Shown here: positions 31,273 through 41,640 of the stretch, in pieces
Layout: each line of letters opens with the position of its first letter
Position numbering within the stretch: position 1 is the stretch's first letter
Assembly: GCA_015698045.1 (NCBI GenBank)
Contig: BLAL01000025.1
Coordinates: forward strand, 1 to 64,000
Length of the DNA: 64,000 bases
Direction of reading: 5' to 3'
Origin: Rhizophagus clarus
Lineage: Eukaryota; Glomeromycota; Glomeromycetes; Glomerales; Glomeraceae
The notes under the pieces: generated by a model
What the model was told of the DNA's origin: nothing
Database searches by the model: none
Seen by the model: only the letters and a program-made list of their open reading frames with translations
Made by a program: the position numbers and the translations under genes

Positions 31273-32571
31273 TCATGGGAAGAAGAAAAGGTATGTGGGT
31301 ATTTACGTAATAATCTAACAGAGTGAAGAACACGATTAAGGAAGCGATAGTGCTGTATCAGGGTTTCTAAATCTTTAGGGATTTTTGGGGTATGGTCATT
31401 ACCAACAGTTCGTGCGGGTAGGATAGCATTGGCACCAGCAATAATGTTAGCGTGTAGATATTCACACAAACGATTGACGTGCCAAGAAGCAGAAACAACG
31501 GGAGAAATATTGCACAGATTGTCAACATGAGCAGAAAAGTCCTCCCATTGCGAAGGGGTAACCGAGTCAAAGGAAAATATACGACGAGAACGTCGTTGAA
31601 GCTGCCGAGCACGTGCTGGCTTGAGAGAAGAAGATAAAAAGGAAGAGTCGTAATAAGTAATAACAGGATTATGATCAGAAAAGCTAAGATCACGCACGTC
31701 AAAAATGACAGAGGTGAGTAAAAATTGTTTAAGAAGAGGACAAGACCAGACATAATCAATGCGGGAAATAATATCCGCACGATGAAAGGTGCCCAAAGAT
31801 GTAGAAGAAAAATTAACAGGGGTAAAGTCAACATATCCATTTGATAAAAGAAAATTAAAAAGACGATGGATACGTTTGGAGGCGATCTGAGGTTGATTGA
31901 AAAATATAGGGTAGAATTGGTCAAGGTGCATATTGAAATCGCCACAAACTGCGTGGTGAAAACCTAATCGTTTAGCATCCGACAAAGCGGAAATAAGGAG
32001 GTCGATAGTTTCATCGCGCAAGGATTGATCGGAAGGAGGAGGGATATAAACAACAAAAATTCGAAGCTTAATGTTTCCTTTAAAGTATAGGTCAACAGAA
32101 AGCAAGCGTGATGAAAGTGAAGTATAAGTGTGAACATGAGAAGCCAAAGAATTTTCAATAAAAAGGGAAACACCTCCAGAAGAACGAACGTGTTGGGAGG
32201 TATCCAAAACAGAAGAAAAAACAGTATAATTAGAAAGTCTTTTAGACAAAAAATGCAATTGTTTAGGATGTATGTGAGTGTCAACGACACCACCAAAAGA
32301 GATGTGTTTGAGAGAAAAGAAATCATTTAATAGCTCGATCTTATTCTGTGAAAACATCTTAAGACCGTTAATGTTGAGGGAAGAAATATTAAAGGAATTA
32401 CAAGGGGGGGGCGAAGGAGAAACAGAAGAAAATAAAGAATCTTGTAAGGTAAGGTTATCAATGTCTATGGGGTTGGGGGGATTACGTACAAATGAATCGT
32501 AATTAAAATTATTGTCCGTCATTATAGCACTATGATAAAATCAGACGGGGAAGGTATGAGAAGGAGAACAA

Positions 32572-34698
32572 TTAATTAGAACCAGCTTTACTAGCTGAGT
32601 CCGAGGAAGATGAAGAAGAAGCAATGGATCCAATAAAACCGCTAATGGAGTTGGCAAGCATATCCAATTTGTTTTCAATAGCTGAATGCTTCGCATTAAT
32701 GGCTTGAATTTCGTCATGAGTGTGGGTGGAGGGGGGAGCCATATGAGAAGTAGAAGACAATGAGGAGATATCAGGGATATCAACTGGAGCGGAGATGGGA
32801 GCTCTAACTGGTCGCGAGGGAACGAAACCAGGAAATAGGGGGTTGAGGGTCCTTTGTACGGGCGAAACCGCGGGGTGAGGAGAGACCTGTTTAACAGTAG
32901 GAGCAGGTATAGCCGGTGCGTCTATGAGCATCTCAGAAGTCTGATTAGCGGTTGGGATGTCAGGCGGGGGTAGCAAACCAAGGTGTTGCTCAATACGACT
33001 CATACGTCTATCGTTGAGTTCTAAGGCTGTGATACGATCCCGAACGTCAGCCATGTCTTGTTGGAGAGATTTCAACAAGGATAAAATATTAGCAGCCTCG
33101 TGAGGAGACATAGTAGTAGCTTGATTGGGTGCTGAGAGAGGAGGGGGAGAACGTACGACCGTAGAAAAAGATACTGAACGGTCACGTTTATCATTGGATT
33201 TAGAGCGATCCCGGCGAGGATTGTTATTAAGTCGGGTGTTAGCCAAGGGTTTTTGTGGTTGGGAGGATTGAGAGTTACCAGGACCTTTTGATCGCGAGCG
33301 CGAACGAGAACCTGAGCGTGAACGCTCTTTAGTTCTGGTAGGTTGGTTGATATTGAATCGTTCTTTAAGTGCAGCCACCGGGTTCCTTCCCCTAGAACGA
33401 CCTCGATCTTGGCGGCTTGGGCACTGAGAGGGGGCACAGCCTAATTTACCACATCTGTGGCAAAGTTTATTGGTATTGTCAGGGAGGTTCCATTGTAATG
33501 TATGGCCTCGGAAACCAATGATCTGTTCCATAGCGGCATCCATGGTTTCTTGAGAATTGAACGTGACATAAGCCCAACGTTTGGGTTTATAGGAATTCAG
33601 GGAAAGGGGAACATTGACAGCCTTAGCACCAAGATCTCTTGTGAGGGGAGCCAGGTCGATATCCTTGGTGTTAGGAGGTAATTGCGTGAGCGTGGCAACA
33701 AAAGCTCGGCGGGAGGATTTCTGATCGATTGTGTAATGACACGGAGTCACCCGGAGGCAGGTGGAGAAGCAGTAAACGGCCCATTGGGTGTCAAAGCGAG
33801 TGATAGAAAGGGCAGAATCATAGACAATTCTGGCTTGTTGTACTTTGGCATTTTTCCTGGAGTAAACTCGACAGGATTGAATGTTACCGAATTTCTTGAA
33901 ATAAGACATGATGTTGTCTTTAGTTAAGAAGAAAGGAATATCAGTAACTTGGATGGCTCGGAGGTCCTCATCACTCCGGAGCTGCTTAGGATCGTGGGCA
34001 TGAAATACAAGATCCGGGAACTGTTGGTGAGCAGCACCAACGCAAGCATCACGGGCCTCCTTGGATTGGAAATGAATAACGAGGCGTTTGGCATCACCAG
34101 AACCAGTCATCCGTGCTTTACCAGTGTACGATTCGTACATTTCTAAAAAGGTATTGTTGACGGCATCAATCAATGCCTTATTGGTAGTGAAATTTTTTAG
34201 AGTTTCAGGGGCAGAGTTGGGGGCAGCCGCAGCTTGAAAATCATTTCTGTCGATAGAAAAGGTTGGAGATTGAACAAGGAATTGATCAGCCGGAGGATCA
34301 ATTTCAGTAGCCTTATCAGGCGACGCGTTAAGGAGGGATGCAGGAGTCGTTGTTCTAGCATGCATGGACGCGTTGAGTCCATCAGACGCGTTATCGTTAG
34401 GCGCAGAAAGAGCTGCAGCCATATTCGGGTGGGAGGAGAGAGAAGTCGAAGCAGTATTATTTTCTTTAGGAGGAGAAGAGAGACCTTCTACTTCAACGTC
34501 AGCCGCTGTGTCGGCAACGATATCTTCATCCATAGCTTGTTCAGAGATAGTTCTAGAGCGTTTTTGCTGGACAGTGTTTTCACCGTCAGAACCAGAGTTA
34601 TCAGAGTTATTAATATTATTTCTTCATTCTTGGCGGCTGGCCTTCCTACTATTAGGATTAAAGGAGCCGCGGCCTCGTCTAGCAACGTTATTAGGCAT
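32572..34698 (-). pseudogene. LINE ORF1, RNA-binding gag-like protein with one premature TGA
   Basis: The frame starts at ATG 34698-34696 (MPNNVARRGRGSFNPNSRKA) and is continuous to 32572 except for TGA at 34626-34624 (codon 25), most simply CGA mutated. The first ATG after that stop is at 34533 and leaves 653 residues. An RRM-like fold covers about residues 190-350 of the shorter form (IQVTDIPFFLTKDNIMSYFK; RWAYVTFNSQETMDAAMEQI). It is followed by a zinc knuckle CHRCGKLGCAPSQC with Cys where His is usual, then an Arg/Ser-rich stretch and a helical C-terminal part. Such ORF1 proteins coat LINE RNA. The shorter form might still be made from 34533. Confidence 0.85.
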
Positions 34699-34799
34699 AT
34701 TCGAGGACTTTTGGATAGGGAAAACTATAAGTTTTTATGAAAAAGTGTTAGCTAAAAAAATGGACAGAGTGATCAGCGGAAAAAGGAGCGCAGATCGTT

Positions 34800-34814
34800 A
34801 GAATTTAAATTCAA
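34800..34814. repeat. LINE target-site duplication, right copy
   Basis: Identical 15 bp to 17661-17675, directly next to the LINE 5' end. Confidence 0.85.
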
Positions 34815-35228
34815 ATTAACCAATCCATTTAATTGAATCAGAATAAATAGAATATTTCGGACGAGAGTTTCTGGGCAACAGTGCAGCCAAAAGTAGAGGA
34901 ACCTCGTCAGGGATTACCATGTAAGTAAATAAATAAAATTACATTCATATAAATTAAATGTATTTATCGAATATTCAAACTGATTTTGATATTTAGAACT
35001 ATGTCCTTTATCGTAATGGTAACCCTGGGCGGTGGCTGTGGACGCGTACCAGCCAAAGATATTATCGCGAATTTAGAACGAGATTTTGGGAGAGGCCGGG
35101 TAATTATACTATAATAAAATTTATAATTAATATTTACGTTCATGTTTTAAATTTGATAAATTTGATCAATTTTAGTCATGCGTGATGATCGTAGGAGAAG
35201 GAGAAACTTACCTATGTATCGTAGATGA

Positions 35229-35639
35229 TAATTATTTTTATTTTTTTATTTATTAAGTGAGTAGCTAGGCCCAGTCCATACCAAATATCGGCTGGAGACT
35301 CATGTTTTTTTTGGGCTGTGACTGATACTGACGTCCACGCCATACAGCCTGGATACTATTTTATAAAATAGTAGCGAACAAGTATCAAATGTGTATTTTT
35401 TTATTAAGTTATAATAAAAATTAGAATTTACTTTAATTTTAACATAAAAATTGTAAATGATAAAAAATTCGTAAATAAAAATAAATTTGTTTTCCCAAAC
35501 TTAAAAAAAAAGGTGTTTATATAAAAGAAAAGGTGTTTATATTATTTTTGATTATTCAATAGTATCACATGCCCCTTGTATACGTTTTACTGCATACGCA
35601 GCTTTAACGATCGAATAGTAATATTAAATTTTCAAAATA
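35229..35639. other. Intergenic, no gene seen
   Basis: 3' flank of the split Myb/SANT-like gene. It contains a short palindrome (ATTTTATAAAAT, about 35360). Otherwise AT-rich. Confidence 0.5.
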
Positions 35640-36240
35640 TTTTAACCGTAATATTATGCAGGTTTACAGTCTCGTAAATTTTTGAAATATTTTAATCGTA
35701 ATATTACGCAGGTTTACAATCTCGTAAATTTTCGAAATATTTTAACCGTAATATTACGCAGGTTTACAATCTCGTAAATTTTCGAAATATTTTAACCGTA
35801 ATATTACGCAGGTTTACAGTCTCGTAAATTTTCGAAATATTTCAACCGTAATATTACGCAGGTTTACAGTTTCGTAAATTTGCAGAATATTTTGACCGTA
35901 ATATTACGCAAGTTTACAGTTTCGTAAATTTTCGAAATATTTCAACCGTAATATTACGCAGGTTTACAGTCTCGTAAATTTTTGAAATATTTTGACCGTA
36001 ATATTGCGTAAATCTTACGATATTGAAAACTTGCGTAATATTTTGACCATAATATTGCGTAAATCTTACGATATTGAAAACTTGCGTAATATTTTGACTG
36101 TAATATCACATAAATCTTACGAAATTGTAAACTTATGTAATATTTCGAAATTTTTCGAAATATTATGCCATAAACTTTCGTAAACTTACAAAATCGTAAA
36201 CTTACGCAATTTTTCGCCCTATAAAATTTCCTGATGTAAT
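35640..36240. repeat. 50-bp satellite array, about 8-10 copies, with a TIR-like end
   Basis: ATATTACGCAGGTTTACA starts at 35701, 35751, 35801, 35851, 35901 and 35951 (variants at 35651 and 36001), an exact 50-bp period with no indels. Copies degrade after 36000. The right end CTATAAAATTTCCTGATGTA (36217-36236) is the reverse complement of the left end of the repeat at 15318. Confidence 0.9.
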
Positions 36241-36338
36241 AATGTAAATGTTAAGTATAATTACTAAATTATAGCTCTTCTATGCTAAATATTTACTATA
36301 AACTATTGATCGAATAAAAAAATCAAAGCACTATAACA

Positions 36339-36479
36339 TTATAAGCCATCAAGTTTCCACGAATATTTATTTTCTAGCCCTTTTGTTCTTAGAGTATTAA
36401 AAATCTTCCAGAACCTTAAAGTATTATCGTCACCACCAGCTCCAGCTACAATGTCCTCTCCATTTGGAGAAATATAAAA
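36339..36479 (-). pseudogene. WD40 fragment, Cdc20/Cdh1-like last repeat
   Basis: The minus strand reads FYISPNGEDIVAGAGGDDNT then LRFWKIFNT and ends a few residues later. In Cdc20/Fizzy-related APC/C activators the last WD40 repeat has the pattern SPDG-x-x-I-V-x-GAGDETLRFW, which this matches closely with a two-residue insertion. Only about 45 codons are present and no upstream WD40 repeats were found. It is a gene fragment, either decayed or duplicated. Confidence 0.55.
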
Positions 36480-36583
36480 ATAAAGGACGTGATAAAAATG
36501 TAAAATGATACATAATAAAAATATATTATATAAAATTTATAATAACGCTTCTCACTAGCCTCCTTAATTTGCAATCTTCTTAG

Positions 36584-38416
36584 TTACTTTTTTTTATGCT
36601 TTCTTTGCTCTCTTTCATCATTATCATTCTTTTCGTCATCATCTTCGGGAAATGACCTTACAGCACTTATGTAATAATGAGACAGCTCCATTGATCTTGT
36701 AACATCTATTTTATCAGTACAAGCAAAGTCCAAATTTATTGTGTATAAATCTGTATTTGCCATAAAAAAGTTGCGACGAGCTGTCTTGTCATCATCCACC
36801 TCCTCACTTAAACATCTAATCCCGTAAATAATAACATTTTGGAGCGCTCTTTCCATTTCTTCTGATAGTTCATTTGAAACACATGTCAACCACTAACAAA
36901 ATATAGTTGAAACTGAAACTTTAGATTTTAACTGGGAAATATTATCGTTAGTGCAACTATTCTGATATGCGAAACCTATATTTGACCATAATTCGCTCCT
37001 CCATCCATCAAAAACTTTTCGAAAACGTTTGCCCATAAAACTAATTTTTTGTTTGTTTTCTTTCTTCTTAGAAAAATGCGGAAATAATTTACTAATTATA
37101 TCTTCTATCATTAAATTTCTAGAACAATGATCAAGGTGTCGAGTACAAAGGAATAGTGCTCTTAATTCAACGTAAATGATATCTAAGATCCATTTTGGGA
37201 GAGAACTATAATTATTTTCTAATATTTCACTCATCTGTTTTTGACTATATTCGCGACTGGTTTTAGGTTCCATATATTTATCTGGAACATTCGCGTTGGG
37301 TCTTGGGTAAGGACTTCTGGGTAGTGACGTTCTTTAGTAAAATATTGAGACGGCAACTCCAAATTGTTATTTATGAGTTGTTGTTCAAAATTATCCCTAT
37401 AATAAAAATAAATGGGCTCAGAACATATGAATTATAAATATTACAGATTTACTATATATATTTACATTGGAGTGCGGCTCTTCAAAGGCGGAGAATGCAG
37501 CGAGGAATGTGGTGACGTCGCCAGAGAGGATTCCAGTGATGTTATTGTTGATATGGGACTTTGACTTTTCCTGTATTTCTCGGTCATAAAATTGATATAA
37601 TCAGGTAAAATTAGGCCGAATTCATCCGCTATTTTCTTCTTAGTTTTATAGGGATCTGGAGATATATTTATTATTTCCTCAATTCTCAAGAACTCCTCTT
37701 TTAGCATTTTGTCTACAATTATTAAATATCAAGGTAAGTGAACTATTCATATCACAAAAAGAAAGAATAATGAATTTCAATTATAGGTCACCTATTTTTT
37801 CTTCATCATCAATTTGTTAAGGAGGTTGAGGTGGTAATTGAGGTAAGTATTATTGAGGTTGTTGAGAAGATGATTGTGACCATTGGTATTCATGATGTGG
37901 CCATTGACGTTGCTGATTTTGTTGAGGTTGTTGAGGTTATTGAGGCCATAGAGGTAGAGGTGGTTGCGGCCATTGAGGTTGAGATTGTTGAGGTTGTTGA
38001 GGCCATTGAGATTGAGGTGGTTGCGGCCATTGAAATTGAGATCGTTGAGGTTGTTGAGGCCATTGAGATTGAGGTGGTTGCGACCATTGAAATTGATGAG
38101 GTTGAGATTGTTGAGGTTGTTGAGGCCATTGAGATTGAGGTGGTTGCGGCCATTGAAATTAAAATTGTTGAGGTTGTCGCGGCCACTGAAGTAGAGTTTG
38201 GGGTTGAGATTGTTGTGGTTGTTGAGATTGAGGTAGTTGCGGTTGATGAGATTGAGGTTGTTGCGGTTGTTGAGATTGGGGTTGTTGCAGCTGTTGAGGT
38301 TGTTGCGGCCATTGAGACTGAGGTTGTTGATATTGCGGTTGCGATGGCTGCCAATGTTTAATAAGAGAACCTTTTTTACGAATTCCTTGTTCTTTATCAA
38401 GATCTTGAGAAGACAT
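36584..38416 (-). pseudogene. P/Q/W-repeat protein gene with four TAA codons, then a helical C-terminal region
   Basis: Exon 1 (38416-37792) starts MSSQDLDKEQGIRKKGSLIK and reads many copies of a QWPQQPQ-type repeat. TAA at 38161-38159, 37939-37937, 37852-37850 and 37819-37817 all lie in frame, and the repeat context suggests CAA originally. Exon 2 (37712-37466: KMLKEEFLRIEEIINI, SPDPYKTKKKIADEFG) and exon 3 (from 37396) join in phase through introns of 79 and 69 nt. A frameshift near 37325 leads into MEPKTSREYSQKQMSEILEN and a helical domain. TAG at 36895-36893 (TIFC-stop-WLTCV) separates it from the last part, which ends in a Lys-rich tail at 36584. Family not recognised; a 5' paralogue fragment lies at 14105-14251. 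Confidence 0.55.
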
Positions 38417-40240
38417 TTTAATGATATCTCAATATAAAAAAAAAGAAATAATTGAATAAAAAAAAAAAAAAAATTTTTTTTATCCCCTTTTTTTTTGCGT
38501 TGATCTTACCACATCATGATCGAAAAAAATTAATCTTTTTCTTGCATCGTAATTATATCTATGATTAATATGGTTAATTACGAAAAGAAAAAAAATTCTT
38601 TTTGCCATTGGTCTTATTACATCATATGATACAGATTTTTTTAAGGAAAAAAAATATGATTAATATAATGATGGATATTGTGATTAAATCATGGCCAAGT
38701 AAAATTAATATTTTTCTCACATTGTTACGATTAATTTTGAAAATAAGTTTCTTTTTTACCATTGATCTCAATAGATTTTCTAAGGAAAAAAATTTGATTA
38801 ATATAATGACAGACATTGTGATTATCGAGTAAAAATTAATCTTTTTTTCAATTTTTTTCTTTTTTTTAAAAATTCTATATCGTGGTTATACCTATTACCA
38901 AAAAAAACTTTTTCTGCAAAAAAAGTTGTTTGCATTGATATCATAACACTACGAGTTATCTTTTCCTTGAACCTTCTCAAACATCTTAAGTCGTATAATT
39001 AATAATTAACCTCTTCTATAAACAGAGAGCAACTTACTTTAATATAAACACGAATACAAAATACGTTAGTAATGAGAACGAAAAATAAATTCTTTGGGAA
39101 AAAGAGATTATTTAAAGCATTAAACTGAAAGGAATGATTCCTAGGATAGCGAGTGATTTGAACTAAGCCAAAGTTAGAAACAAAATAGTTTCAGTATTTT
39201 CAGGCGGTATGGATGAAGACAATTCACGTATTAGCCCTTGTTCTACAATTGATTTTTATCAAACTCGCTCTACATTGATTATTTCAGTTCTGTCTCAACC
39301 GATCTCCGGGGAAGAAGCAAAGTAGAAATCAAAGAATGGGAATCATGTATGGAAAAGGAACATCTTAAAAAGAAAGAGGTAACGGTTCTGCGAGTTAGAA
39401 ATATCTGAATAGATGATTCATGCTGAAGCTTCTCTTCTCTCATTTCATCACTGATGCTTTTTCTTATGCGCCTTATCCAAGAAAGCATCCATTTCCCTTT
39501 CCTTCGATGACTTGGTATTCTTGAACTGGTCTTATGCGCATATACTGTATAAAACTTCTGGTTAAATGATCGTAGCATTACTTTAAATTCCTAATTAGCT
39601 AATTACACATGTGCATATTGCATATTTTACCAAATTCTGTAGATCAATAAAAATCACAGTTTTGCACTGAGATTATCATTTAATCTCATTTGGATAAATT
39701 GTTTGTACTTGGCGTGAAGAACAGGTTATACTGTACTAATTAAACTGGCTGGTACTTACAAAAAAGAGATCTTTTTTTCTGTTTTTTTTCTAATTATTAT
39801 GCTTTTTTATTTCTATCTAAGGCTGTGTTTTATTGTGCCATTGATTTACTGATTATATGGCTATATTTATTTCACCATCAATCATCGCTTTGTGTAAAGC
39901 TATAGTTTGTGGTTGTGCAAATTTCCTACTGGTGCTTTCCCGGGTGTTTAATAGAATAATTGGTCGGTAAGTCATGTATAATGTATATTGATATAAAAGA
40001 ATTTATTTTTTAGTTGTCTTTCCGGCGCAGATTACTAATGTATATTAATTTAATTGATGGTGTGTGACTAAACAAATATTGACGACAACTTTTCAAATAA
40101 AAAGGTATCTGTAATTAGACAACTAAACAGGAACATCTCAGTGCTAGGATAAGCCTTGTTTAGAATAAGCCCAGCAATTCCGTACTGAGATTTTCGAATG
40201 ATGTTTCCCATTTAGGATAGGCCCAACACTTCGCTAGTTG
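38417..40240. other. Intergenic, about 1.8 kb, no convincing gene
   Basis: The first 400 bp are the upstream flank shared with 14252-14420 (CACATCATGATCG, ATGATTAATATGGTTAATTA) with a partial second copy at 38590-38830. A 99-codon minus-strand frame at 39279-39578 has no recognisable features. The rest is unremarkable AT-rich sequence. Confidence 0.4.
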
Positions 40241-40250
40241 TATATAAATA
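40241..40250 (+). promoter_or_regulatory. TATA-box candidate
   Basis: TATATAAATA followed by CCCC, about 300 bp upstream of the ATG at 40551. Between them is a twice-repeated TTTTCTCCTCCTACCC segment (about 40410 and 40460). Confidence 0.35.
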
Positions 40251-40550
40251 CCCCTAATTTTTCAAGAAAAATAAAGTTTTATAACGATTTCCCTTAATAA
40301 CTTATTTTCACATTCCTATTTTTTTTTTAAAAAAAAAAGAAATAAAAATTTTAGAAAAAATCTTATTCCCACGTCCTTTTTTTTTTAAATAAATATGATT
40401 AAAAAAAAATTTTCTCCTCCTACCCGAAAGAACTTCGTTTTATCAAAAAAAAAAAAAGAATTTTCTCCTCCTACCCAAAAGAACCTTTAAGTTTTATCAA
40501 AAAAAAAGTTCATACTCTTCCTTTTTAAAATAACGTGTCATAATTTTAAT

Positions 40551-41313
40551 ATGCCTGATAACATTGATAACACTACTATTATCGACAATAATAATGAAGT
40601 TAGCGATGATTTTTATATAATTGATAACCCGAACGTGATTAAAGATATATTAAGTATATCTGTTAATCATTCTATAACAATAAAGAATAATTCTAGTACA
40701 ATTCAAATGTTAATTACAATACTCCAAGGTAAGTTAACACTATGTTTTTTTGGGTGCATTGATGCTGTATATGGCTCTATCAGGTTACTGATACTGTATG
40801 TTTTGATACTGACTAACAATATAAGAACAACTTACCGCTGCTTCATCTACTATCTCTCCTCCTATTGTCTCTACTTCTCCTCTTAATGTCACTGCTATTG
40901 TCTTTCCTTCTCCTCCGGTCTCAACATACGGATTCTTGTCAGATTCAATTTCATCTTTAAGCTCTTCGCTACCCTTAGACTCTTCAGTAACCTCATCATC
41001 AATAACTTCCTTAACGACTTTAATTTCGTCAATCTCACCAATTTTCTCGATCTCCCCAATTTGCTCGAACCCGCCAATTTCTTCGAACCCAGCTCCCGGT
41101 TTAAATTTAAACTTTATATGCACGTCGGAGGGGATCGCTTTATCTAGCAGGACAAATTAGATTGCGTCTATCAGCTCATATAAAGATTTGTGTTACTTAT
41201 GTGAATATTACGGGCATGGTTTTAATACCTGCCTGAATATTCAGCAAAATTACCGGGAAAGATGCTGCAGGTGTTGGGTCAGTCCGCACGAGTCAAAAGA
41301 TTGCCATTTATGA
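40551..41313 (+). pseudogene. Ser-rich protein with two C-terminal CCHC zinc knuckles, one in-frame TAG
   Basis: Exon 1 is 40551-40728 (MPDNIDNTTIIDNNNEVSDD). The intron 40729-40825 has GTAAGT, a CTGACTAAC branch site and AAG. Exon 2 (40826-41313) joins in frame and reads a Ser/Pro/Thr-rich segment, then TAG at 41158-41160, then two perfect C-x2-C-x4-H-x4-C knuckles: CYLCEYYGHGFNTC and CCRCWVSPHESKDC, and TGA at 41311. Intact it would be 221 residues. The knuckles are typical of nucleic-acid binding in gag and ORF1 proteins and some host factors. If TAG is real, the protein ends before both knuckles. CAG to TAG is the simplest explanation. Confidence 0.55.
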
Positions 41314-41640
41314 AGAGGTGAAAAGGTACCTATTCCATTTAAAAAGAATTTTTTAAAGCCGGCCGATTTAATCAAATTTTTTGGAAGAATTGAGGAATAG
41401 GTTTTTTTTTTAATTCATTTCTGGTCGCCTTGGTGGCGAATTTTTTATTCTATGTAGTTTGTTTGGTCCGCCTGGTGGCGGGTTTTTTTCTGGTTCGTCT
41501 GGTGACAAGTTTTTTTTCTGGTTCGCCTTGTGGCGTAAAGGTTTCTGGTTCGCCTGGTGGCGTGTTCTTTTTTTGTTTTGATATTTTTTTATAATAATAA
41601 TAAATAATAATGCATTTTATCAATCACACTGGCACTAAAT
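41314..41640. repeat. Short tandem array with CGCCTGGTGGCG palindrome
   Basis: About five units of 28-32 bp at 41425-41570, each with TCTGGTTCGCCTGGTGGCG or a variant followed by a T-run. The GC-rich half-palindrome could form a small hairpin. Confidence 0.7.

Larger units (their letters stand above)
17932..32522 (-). pseudogene. LINE ORF2: APE endonuclease, reverse transcriptase, RNase H; split by the LTR element
   Basis: The N-terminal part (32522-31273) is an APE-type endonuclease: SLNINGL, VVDTH (Glu usual), CGDFNMH, SDHNPV. The rest (22314-17932) carries the RT: NGKAPGPS, DISKAFDSV, GIDQGEVISPLL, catalytic VFMDDSTL, then RNase H (TNGSL, STRAEAAAIYAA, IYTDSQAA, WNEFADSLA) and a C-terminal CRSCRDRMEDLMHLILC zinc motif. 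Removing the LTR element and one ACGG restores a continuous 1,879-codon frame. The only stop inside is TGA at 21591-21589 (PKPHDW-stop-CQLKN). The first RNase H aspartate is Asn (YYTNGS), which should kill RNase H activity. Broken for three independent reasons: insertion, stop, lost catalytic residue. Confidence 0.9.
17676..34799 (-). mobile_element. Full-length Tad/I-type LINE retrotransposon, interrupted by an LTR element
   Basis: Reading on the minus strand: about 100 nt of 5' leader, ORF1 (34698-32572), 49 nt spacer, ORF2 (32522-17932), and a 256-nt 3' tail with no poly(A). Its own length is 8,170 bp once the inserted 8,950-bp LTR element and its 4-bp duplication are subtracted. Exact 15-bp direct repeats flank it (17661-17675, 34800-34814), so both ends are complete. 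Endonuclease, reverse transcriptase and RNase H in one ORF2, with a gag-like ORF1, fit the Tad1/I group of non-LTR elements known from fungi. Each ORF has one stop, so it is no longer autonomous. Confidence 0.92.
17469..35228 (+). pseudogene. Myb/SANT-like DNA-binding gene split by a nested insertion in its first intron
   Basis: Exon 1 is 17469-17625 (MPRHTRSRHSHYNVHWNKL, then MMDELVDIRRDR and GRSRYDFWDSVAN), exon 2 is 34851-34920, exon 3 34997-35099, exon 4 35176-35228. All joins keep phase. Introns 2 and 3 are 76 nt each with GTAAGT/GTAATT donors. Intron 1 is 17,225 nt but would be only 86 nt without the LINE and one copy of its target duplication. Exon 2 reads TRVSGQQCSQK-stop-RNLVRDYH; a Trp there gives the classic C-x-x-K-W-x-x-L-x-x-x-Y pattern of Myb/SANT-like and MADF domains, so TAG at 34894-34896 is probably TGG mutated. 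Exon 1 also has a one-base shift between 17523 and 17525. The protein would be nuclear and basic at its C-terminus (RDDRRRRNLPMYRR). It is dead as it stands. Confidence 0.75.

Noticed and set aside
33682..34801. Several plus-strand frames opposite LINE ORF1
   Set aside because: Shadows of the Arg/Ser-rich ORF1; none has a protein-like composition of its own.
35640..36200. CRISPR-like regular spacing
   Set aside because: The 50-bp units are repeated in full, with no unique spacers, and the genome is eukaryotic.
37831..38361. Long plus-strand frame of Val/Glu/Ile/Ala
   Set aside because: It is the complement of the QWPQQPQ repeat exon, which has a real start, correct introns and a paralogue.
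39279..39578. 99-codon minus-strand frame
   Set aside because: No domain, no homologue in the window and no splice or promoter context; a frame of this length is possible by chance.
40785..41123. Acidic minus-strand frame with I-G-E-I-E-K repeats and a GTAAGT after it
   Set aside because: The plus strand has a matching intron, an open frame and two zinc knuckles, so this is most likely its complement. I cannot fully exclude a real antisense gene.
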